NCBI GenBank assembly: GCA_964542745.1
Contig: CAZIVR010000161.1
Span: 1 to 5,886, forward strand
DNA from: DATKAB01 sp964542745
GTDB lineage: Bacteria; Eisenbacteria; RBG-16-71-46
Length of the DNA stretch: 5,886 bases
Reading direction: 5' to 3'
Each line of letters opens with the position of its first letter. Position 1 is the first letter of the stretch. The notes beneath the pieces were generated by a model. It worked only from the letters and a program-made list of their open reading frames with translations. It was not told the origin of the DNA and did not search any database. The position numbers were made by a program, and so were the translations under genes. Below, piece by piece: positions 1 to 4,355 of the stretch.

Positions 1-26
1 GCGGGCACGAGCGCGCGTGCGCGGAT

Positions 27-54
27 CGCAGGCGTTCCTGCGCGGCTTCCGCGC
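27..54. repeat. Two overlapping short GC hairpins
   Basis: CGCAGG (27-32) pairs with CCTGCG (37-42) around a 4-base loop, and GCGCGG (40-45) pairs with CCGCGC (49-54) around CTT. They share bases 40-42, so the full forms are mutually exclusive. No T-tract follows on either strand. They may reflect GC content only, or lie near the end of a gene to the left of the window. Confidence 0.25.
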
Positions 55-80
55 GGGGAATCAGGAGCGCACGCGCCCCA

Positions 81-119
81 CGCGGGAAATCGTGTCAAGC
101 GAAAAATGCGATTTGCGCG
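81..119. repeat. AT-richer interrupted palindrome downstream of the pilU-like gene
   Basis: AAATCG (87-92) and CGATTT (109-114) pair perfectly, and after a small internal loop CGCG (81-84) pairs with CGCG (116-119). The 16-base loop contains an A-run that reads as TTTTT on the minus strand. It is the only AT-rich patch in the left 170 bases and lies about 50 bases past the end of the operon, so it may belong to the transcript end. The T-run is in the loop rather than after the stem, so it is not a canonical intrinsic terminator. The rest of 1-170 shows no gene. Confidence 0.35.
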
Positions 120-121
120 AA

Positions 122-195
122 CCGCGACCGCTGCGTCGCCCGGCCCTGCTCGTCGGGACTCCCGCGACCGCTACGCCGCCCAGCCCTGCTCGTCG
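122..195. repeat. Imperfect 34-bp direct repeat duplicating the 3' end of the pilU-like gene
   Basis: Positions 122-155 and 162-195 match at 31 of 34 bases, 40 bases apart, with three transitions. The right copy encodes the last residues DEQGWAA and the TAG stop of the pilU-like gene. In the left copy, downstream of the gene, the base triplet matching the stop is CAG. This looks like a small tandem duplication across the end of the gene. Confidence 0.8.
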
Positions 196-1307
196 ATCTC
201 CTTCTCCTTGATCGCGAACTGCGGCTTGTCGGAGGGCGGTGCGACGCCGGACGACATCTTGATCCTGAGCCGGAGGTTGTTGGCGCTGTCGGCCTGCCGC
301 ATCGCCTCGTCGAGCGTGATCTCGCCGCGCTGGTAGAGCTGGAACAGGGCCTGGTCGAACGACTGCGAGCCGTCCAGCACGTTGTCCTCGATCACGCTCT
401 TGATCGCGCCGATCTCGCCCTTCGCGATCAGGTCGGCGACGCGCGGGGTGTTGAGCATCACCTCGATGGCCGCCACGCGGCCCTCGCCGCTCGCCTTCGG
501 CACCAGCCGCTGCGAGACGATGCCGCGGATGTTCAGCGCGAGCTGGCCGTAGATCTGGGCGTGGAGCTCGCCCGGGAAGAAGTTCAGGAATCGCTCCACC
601 GCCTGGTTGGCGTTGTTGGCGTGCAGCGTCCCCAGCACGAGGTGCCCGGTCTCCGAGAAGTGAAGGGCCGCCTCGACGGTCTCGAGGTCGCGCATCTCGC
701 CGATCAGGATCACGTCGGGAGCCTGCCGCAGCGCGCTCTTGAGCCCCGCCGGGAAGCTCGCCGTGTCCACGCCGACCTCGCGCTGCGTCACCACGCAGCC
801 CTGGTGGTCGTGCACGAACTCGATCGGGTCCTCGATCGTGAGGATGTGGCCGCGGGTGTTCACGTTGCGGTGGTGGATCAGCGCCGCGAGCGTCGTGGAC
901 TTGCCCGAACCGGTCGCCCCGGTCACGAGGATCAGCCCCCGCTTCTGCATGATCAGCTCGAGCAGCGAGGCCGGCAGTCCCAGCTCGGAGGCGGTGGGGA
1001 AGCGGATCGGGATGATGCGCGCCACCAGTCCCACCTGGCCGCGCTGCCGGAACACGTTGAGCCGGAACCGGCCGACCCCGGGGAGCATGCGCGCGGTGTT
1101 GAGCTCGTGGGTGCGATCGAACTCCTGCTGCTCGGAGGCGGGGAGGGCGGCGCGGATGAGGCCCTCGACCTGCTCGGCCGAGAACGGGCCGTCGGTGACG
1201 GGCACGGTCGAGCCGTCCACCCGCACCAACGCCTGCGCGTCGGCCGTGAGGTAGAGGTCCGAACCCTTGCGTTCGCGGATCGCGCGCAGCAGGTCGTCGA
1301 GCGTCAT
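171..1307 (-). CDS. pilU: PilU-like type IVa pilus retraction ATPase (PilT/PilU family)
   Basis: This 378-residue cytoplasmic hexameric ATPase would help power retraction of type IV pili together with PilT. The motifs are complete: Walker A GATGSGKST at residues 130-138 with K136, Asp box ILTIEDPIE at 155-163, Walker B DVILIGEMRD at 198-207 with E204, and His-box histidines H222 and H229. Several traits point to PilU rather than PilT: Walker A reads GATGSGKS, the core continues with LNIRGIVSQRLVP (258-270), and the C-terminus has the ADSANNLRLRIKM signature (339-351), followed by a polar tail of about 27 residues ending in DEQGWAA. The ATG at 1307 is chosen because GGAGG lies four bases upstream and the protein start (MTLDDLLRAI) matches the family. 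The frame stays open to 1499, but that extension is Arg/Pro-rich and overlaps pilT. The gene is last in a three-gene operon, 49 bases after pilT. The family assignment is sure; PilU over a second PilT is likely but not proven. Confidence 0.93.
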   Translation of the reverse strand: MTLDDLLRAIRERKGSDLYLTADAQALVRVDGSTVPVTDGPFSAEQVEGLIRAALPASEQQEFDRTHELNTARMLPGVGRFRLNVFRQRGQVGLVARIIPIRFPTASELGLPASLLELIMQKRGLILVTGATGSGKSTTLAALIHHRNVNTRGHILTIEDPIEFVHDHQGCVVTQREVGVDTASFPAGLKSALRQAPDVILIGEMRDLETVEAALHFSETGHLVLGTLHANNANQAVERFLNFFPGELHAQIYGQLALNIRGIVSQRLVPKASGEGRVAAIEVMLNTPRVADLIAKGEIGAIKSVIEDNVLDGSQSFDQALFQLYQRGEITLDEAMRQADSANNLRLRIKMSSGVAPPSDKPQFAIKEKEIDEQGWAA

Positions 1308-1311
1308 GGTG

Positions 1312-1316
1312 CCTCC
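1312..1316 (-). promoter_or_regulatory. Ribosome binding site of the pilU-like gene
   Basis: On the minus strand GGAGG stands four bases before the ATG at 1307. It decides the start against longer in-frame alternatives that run back into pilT. The spacing is slightly short, but the match to the anti-Shine-Dalgarno sequence is full. Confidence 0.7.
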
Positions 1317-1328
1317 GCGGGGTGTGGG

Positions 1329-1349
1329 GCCGGGCGCGGGTGGCCCGGC
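1329..1349 (-). repeat. Short GC hairpin between pilT and the pilU-like gene
   Basis: A perfect 7-bp inverted repeat, GCCGGGC at 1329-1335 and GCCCGGC at 1343-1349, with a 7-base loop fills much of the 49-base gap between the two retraction genes. No run of T follows it in the direction of transcription, so it does not look like an intrinsic terminator. It could be an mRNA processing or stability element, or simply chance in GC-rich DNA. Confidence 0.35.
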
Positions 1350-1356
1350 GATGCCG

Positions 1357-2553
1357 TCAGCGTCCGAACAGGCCGGGCTTCTTCGCGGGCTCGGGAGCCG
1401 CGGGCCGCGGGTTGAGGCCGCCCGTGAGCGGCCGCGCCGCGGGGGCCGCGCCGCCCGGGATCGCGGCTCCGGGGGCGGCGCCGGCCGCGCCCCCGGCACC
1501 CGGAGGGCTTTCGAAGAGCTTGGGATTGGAGGAGCGCTTCATCGCCACGTCGCGCGACAGGCGGCCCTGCATCACGAGCTCGCGCAGGTGCTGGTCGAGG
1601 CTGATCATGCCGTGCTGCGCGCCCGTCTGGATCACCGAGAGGATCTGCGCGGTCTTGTCCTCGCGGATCAGGTTGCGGAGCGCGGGGACGCCCACCAGCA
1701 CCTCGAGCGCCGCCACCCGGCCCTTGCCGTCCTTGGCCGGCAGCAGCGTCTGGGCGACCACGCCCTCGAGCGACTCCGAGAGCATGGTGCGCACCTGCGC
1801 CTGCTGCCCCGAAGGGAAGATGTCGATGATGCGGTCGATGGTCTTCGAGGCCGAGTTGGTGTGCAGCGTCGCGAACACCAGGTGCCCGGTCTCGGCCGCG
1901 GTGATGGCGAGCTGGGTGGTCTCGAGATCGCGCAGCTCGCCGACCAGGATCACGTCCGGATCCTCGCGCAGCGCGGCGCGCAGGGCGTTCCCGAACGAGT
2001 GCGTGTGCGGTCCCACCTCGCGCTGGGTGATGACGGACTTCTTCGGGACGTGCACGAACTCGATCGGGTCCTCGATGGTGAGGATGTGGAGCCGCTCGTT
2101 GGCGTTGATGTGGTCCACCATCGCCGCCAGCGTGGTGGACTTGCCCGAGCCGGTCGGGCCGGTCACCACCACCAGCCCGCGCTCGAGCGACGAGAGCTGC
2201 TGGAGCACCGGCGGCAGCGCGAGCTGCTCGAGCGACATCACCGACGACGGCACCAGGCGGAACACGCCGCCCACGCCGAGCCGCTGGATCAGCAGGTTGG
2301 CGCGGAAGCGCGACAGGTTCGGGATCTCGAAGGCGAAGTCGAGGTCGTGCCGCTCCTCGAAGATCTTCTTCTGCTCGTCGTTGAGCAGGTCGTAGAGCGC
2401 CACCCGGGTGTCGTCCGGGTTGAGCGGCGGCATGTCGAGCGGCCGCACCTCGCCGCGCAGGCGCAGCACCGGGGGCAGCCCCGGCGAGATGTGGAGGTCC
2501 GAGGCTCCCTGGTCCTTGGCGAAGGCGAGGATCGCGGTGAGGTCGAGTGCCAT
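1357..2553 (-). CDS. pilT: PilT, type IV pilus twitching-motility retraction ATPase
   Basis: This 398-residue protein is a canonical PilT, the cytoplasmic hexameric ATPase that depolymerises the pilus at the inner-membrane platform and drives twitching. It opens with the family signature QGASDLHISPGLPP (15-28). Walker A is GPTGSGKST at 132-140 with K138, the Asp box is ILTIEDPIE at 157-165, Walker B is DVILVGELRD at 200-209 with E206, and the His-box residues are H224 and H231. ALRNLIRE at 291-298 matches the AIRNLIRE motif needed for retraction. Family members usually end near residue 345; this one carries about 50 extra residues rich in Ala, Pro and Gly that finish in KKPGLFGR. The ATG at 2553 shares its A with the TGA of the upstream gene (TGATG), which suggests translational coupling; a weak AAAGGG lies upstream. 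Confidence 0.97.
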   Translation of the reverse strand: MALDLTAILAFAKDQGASDLHISPGLPPVLRLRGEVRPLDMPPLNPDDTRVALYDLLNDEQKKIFEERHDLDFAFEIPNLSRFRANLLIQRLGVGGVFRLVPSSVMSLEQLALPPVLQQLSSLERGLVVVTGPTGSGKSTTLAAMVDHINANERLHILTIEDPIEFVHVPKKSVITQREVGPHTHSFGNALRAALREDPDVILVGELRDLETTQLAITAAETGHLVFATLHTNSASKTIDRIIDIFPSGQQAQVRTMLSESLEGVVAQTLLPAKDGKGRVAALEVLVGVPALRNLIREDKTAQILSVIQTGAQHGMISLDQHLRELVMQGRLSRDVAMKRSSNPKLFESPPGAGGAAGAAPGAAIPGGAAPAARPLTGGLNPRPAAPEPAKKPGLFGR

Positions 2554-4097
2554 CAGCCCATCGCCCTTTCCGCGTCGCCCCGGTCGAGCGCTCCCGAGTC
2601 CACGCCGGCGCGGATGCGCTCGGCGAGCGGCCGGAATCCGTCGGCCGCCGCCAGCGCGCCGAGCTGGCCGGCCGTGGCGCCCTGCCGGATCGCCGCGCGC
2701 AGCGCGTCGGTGGCGAACAGCACCTCGAAGACCGGGCGCCGGCCGGCGGGCTCCCCGGGGGCGGGCGGCGTGGCCACCAGCCGCTGCTGGATCACGGCGC
2801 GCAGCCGGCGCGCCAGCATGACGCGGCCCCGCGGGTGCCGGTCCAGCCACTCGATCATCGAGAACGTGTCCTCCCAGTCGGTCCGGGCCAGCACCCACCG
2901 GCCGTGGCTCGCGCTGCCGAGGACGCCGCGCACGTTCGCGCCGCGGAGGCCGCCGTCGAGCACCAGCCCGTCGGCCCCGTGCGCCACCGCCACCTCGCGC
3001 CACCGGCGAACCGGGGGACCGGTGATCACGTCCACGAGGCCCGGCACCTGCGGCCAGCGCCGCTGGTCGCGCGCGAACACCAGCCAGCGCCGTTCTTCGG
3101 TGGGGAGTTCCGCGAGCAGCGCGGCGAGCGTGGTGCTGCAGCCCGAGCCCGTGGGGCCGCACACCAGCACCAGCCCGTGAGGCTCGGTGGCGAGCCCGCG
3201 CAGGCGCGCGAGATCCAGCGGCTCGAGCCCGAGCTGATCGAGCCGGGAGCGGTCGTCCGGGTCGCGCAGCAGGCGGATCGTGATCGAGGTGCGGTCGCGG
3301 CTCACGAGGCGCGAGGCGTGGATCGGCCGCTCGCGATCGTCGAGGCGGACCATCCCCGAGCAGGTGTGGTGGCACTCCTGCTCCGTCACGGGCGGCATGC
3401 CCATCGCCTCGAGCCGTCCCGACAGCACGTCCACCACGTCGGCGGGCTCCTGGTGCGCCGGACCGATCTGGGTGCCGACGCGGTGGAACACGTTGAGCGA
3501 CCCGCCCGCGAGCACGAAGTGCACTTCGTTGGCGCCCGCGCGCAGGGCCCGGGTCAGGTGGAACTGGAGGAAGGTCTCGCCCGAGCGTTCCCAGACGATG
3601 TCGAAGTGGGCCCCGGGCTCGGGCGCCGCCGCGCGCGGCCGCCGCGCGTGATGGGTGCCGAGGCGTTCGTCGAGGGCACGGTCGATCGCCCCGGCGGTCG
3701 CCGACACGCAGTCCACGCGAACGCCGGCCACCTGCTCGATCTCGCGCAGCGCCTCGGCGTCGGTGGGGTCGGCCGCCGCGACGACCACCTGCTCGTCGGT
3801 CCGGACGATCGGAACGAACTGGAGCCGGCGCATGAGCGGCTCGGGAAACGCGCGGAGGAGGTCCTCGTCGAGGATCTCGCCGCGCACGTCCATGAAGGAG
3901 AGGCCGAGCTGGCGTGCGAGCGCCCAGGCGATGTCCTCCTCCGAGGCGATGCCGAGCTCGACCAGGCACTCGCCGATCCGGCGGCCGGTCTCGCGCTGGC
4001 GGGAGAGGCCCGCGGCGATCTGCTCGTCGGTCACGACCCCGGCCGCGACGAGAATCGCGGTGACCGTCGGCCGCTGTTCCCCGATCGTCGGATCCAA
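2553..4097 (-). CDS. MshEN-domain PilB/GspE-like protein with degenerate ATPase site (probable pseudo-ATPase)
   Basis: This 514-residue protein has the layout of PilB/GspE/MshE extension ATPases. An MshEN (T2SSE_N) domain spans about residues 5-147, a short Pro/Ala linker follows, the N2 domain spans about 165-280 (with GANEVHF where the family has GASDIHI), and the ATPase-like domain runs from about 285 to 514. MshEN domains of this family bind cyclic di-GMP through two 24-residue motifs five residues apart. Here they fall at 11-34 and 40-63; the second keeps R-I-G but the first has T-V-T. The catalytic core is broken: Walker A reads GPTGSGCST (314-322) with C320 for lysine, the Asp box is absent (WLVFARDQ, 338-345), Walker B reads LDGGLRG (380-386) without its glutamate, and the His box reads SHGRWVLARTD. 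No CxxC zinc pair is present. The frame is intact, so it is probably a regulator or scaffold rather than a motor. It is the first gene of the pilT-pilU operon. The TTG start is chosen on its strong ribosome binding site; a GTG at 4166 would add 23 residues. Confidence 0.88.
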   Translation of the reverse strand: MDPTIGEQRPTVTAILVAAGVVTDEQIAAGLSRQRETGRRIGECLVELGIASEEDIAWALARQLGLSFMDVRGEILDEDLLRAFPEPLMRRLQFVPIVRTDEQVVVAAADPTDAEALREIEQVAGVRVDCVSATAGAIDRALDERLGTHHARRPRAAAPEPGAHFDIVWERSGETFLQFHLTRALRAGANEVHFVLAGGSLNVFHRVGTQIGPAHQEPADVVDVLSGRLEAMGMPPVTEQECHHTCSGMVRLDDRERPIHASRLVSRDRTSITIRLLRDPDDRSRLDQLGLEPLDLARLRGLATEPHGLVLVCGPTGSGCSTTLAALLAELPTEERRWLVFARDQRRWPQVPGLVDVITGPPVRRWREVAVAHGADGLVLDGGLRGANVRGVLGSASHGRWVLARTDWEDTFSMIEWLDRHPRGRVMLARRLRAVIQQRLVATPPAPGEPAGRRPVFEVLFATDALRAAIRQGATAGQLGALAAADGFRPLAERIRAGVDSGALDRGDAERAMG

Positions 4098-4102
4098 AGC
4101 GA

Positions 4103-4113
4103 TCTCCCCCTCC
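4103..4113 (-). promoter_or_regulatory. Strong ribosome binding site deciding a TTG start
   Basis: On the minus strand GGGAGGGGGAG ends six bases before a TTG at 4097. The alternative GTG at 4166 has no purine-rich site in front of it, and the 23 residues it would add (Arg/Ser/Pro-rich) lie outside the MshEN domain. I therefore place the start of the PilB-like gene at the TTG. Confidence 0.65.
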
Positions 4114-4230
4114 CGACCCGGAACGGGAAGGGAGCGTGTGGATCGCCGGACTTCGGAGGGCAACACGGGTATCGGTGAAGCGCGGCGGGAACTTGAGCGG
4201 TTCGCGCGGTTTTCCGGCCGCCCCGCCCGT

Positions 4231-4275
4231 TCCGGACGCGACCGCCGCGGAGGGTGCCGCGGCGGTCGCGCCGGG
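4231..4275. repeat. Long perfect inverted repeat in the divergent intergenic region
   Basis: The arms at 4237-4250 and 4257-4270 are perfect 14-bp reverse complements around a 6-base loop (AGGGTG). Allowing one bulged A at 4236, four further CCGG/CCGG pairs extend the stem to 4232-4274, giving about 18 bp of almost pure G-C pairing. No T-tract follows on either strand, so it is not a standard intrinsic terminator. It lies between two genes that point away from each other. It could be a repetitive palindromic element, a structured 5' leader of the minus-strand operon, or a protein-binding palindrome. Confidence 0.75.
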
Positions 4276-4276
4276 G

Positions 4277-4295
4277 GGGCCCGGCGGCCGGGCCC
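4277..4295. repeat. Second GC palindrome next to the long inverted repeat
   Basis: GGGCCCGG at 4277-4284 and CCGGGCCC at 4288-4295 form an 8-bp perfect stem with a 3-base loop. After one mismatch, three more G-C pairs (4273-4275 with 4297-4299) extend it. These outer bases overlap the outer part of the preceding hairpin, so the fully extended forms of the two structures compete. Confidence 0.55.
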
Positions 4296-4314
4296 GCCCC
4301 GTGCGGATGCGGAC

Positions 4315-4344
4315 TTGGCCGCGCATGCCGTTTCGCGGTATCGT
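4315..4344 (+). promoter_or_regulatory. Possible sigma-70-type promoter of the S1-domain gene
   Basis: TTGGCC at 4315-4320 (4 of 6 matches to TTGACA) and TATCGT at 4339-4344 (4 of 6 matches to TATAAT) are separated by 18 bases. Transcription would start about five bases before the ATG at 4356, which fits the absence of any Shine-Dalgarno sequence there and suggests a leaderless or nearly leaderless message. The match is weak and could be chance. Confidence 0.25.
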
Positions 4345-4355
4345 CACGGCCCGCT

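Noticed and set aside
93..98. TTGACA on the minus strand as a promoter -35 box
   Set aside because: No acceptable -10 hexamer stands at 16-19 bases downstream on that strand, and no gene starts there in the window.
1308..1499. N-terminal extension of the pilU-like protein by 64 residues
   Set aside because: The extension is Arg/Pro-rich, overlaps the end of pilT, and is unnecessary given an ATG with GGAGG at the family's usual start.
1267..3180. Long plus-strand open frame opposite pilT and its neighbour
   Set aside because: The translation is low in complexity (rich in Arg, His, Glu, Val), has no family signature, and is the antisense shadow of clear conserved genes in GC-rich DNA.
2553..4097. 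Calling the first operon gene a functional PilB extension motor
   Set aside because: The domain layout fits, but the Walker A lysine, Asp box, Walker B glutamate and His-box histidines are all missing.
2547..4178. Long plus-strand open frame opposite the PilB-like gene
   Set aside because: It is antisense to a gene with recognisable MshEN and ATPase-fold domains, and its own product matches nothing I know.
2556..4347. N-terminal extension of PilT through the whole upstream gene
   Set aside because: The frame is open only because of GC content; the product is Arg/Pro-rich, while the ATG at 2553 begins the canonical PilT sequence.
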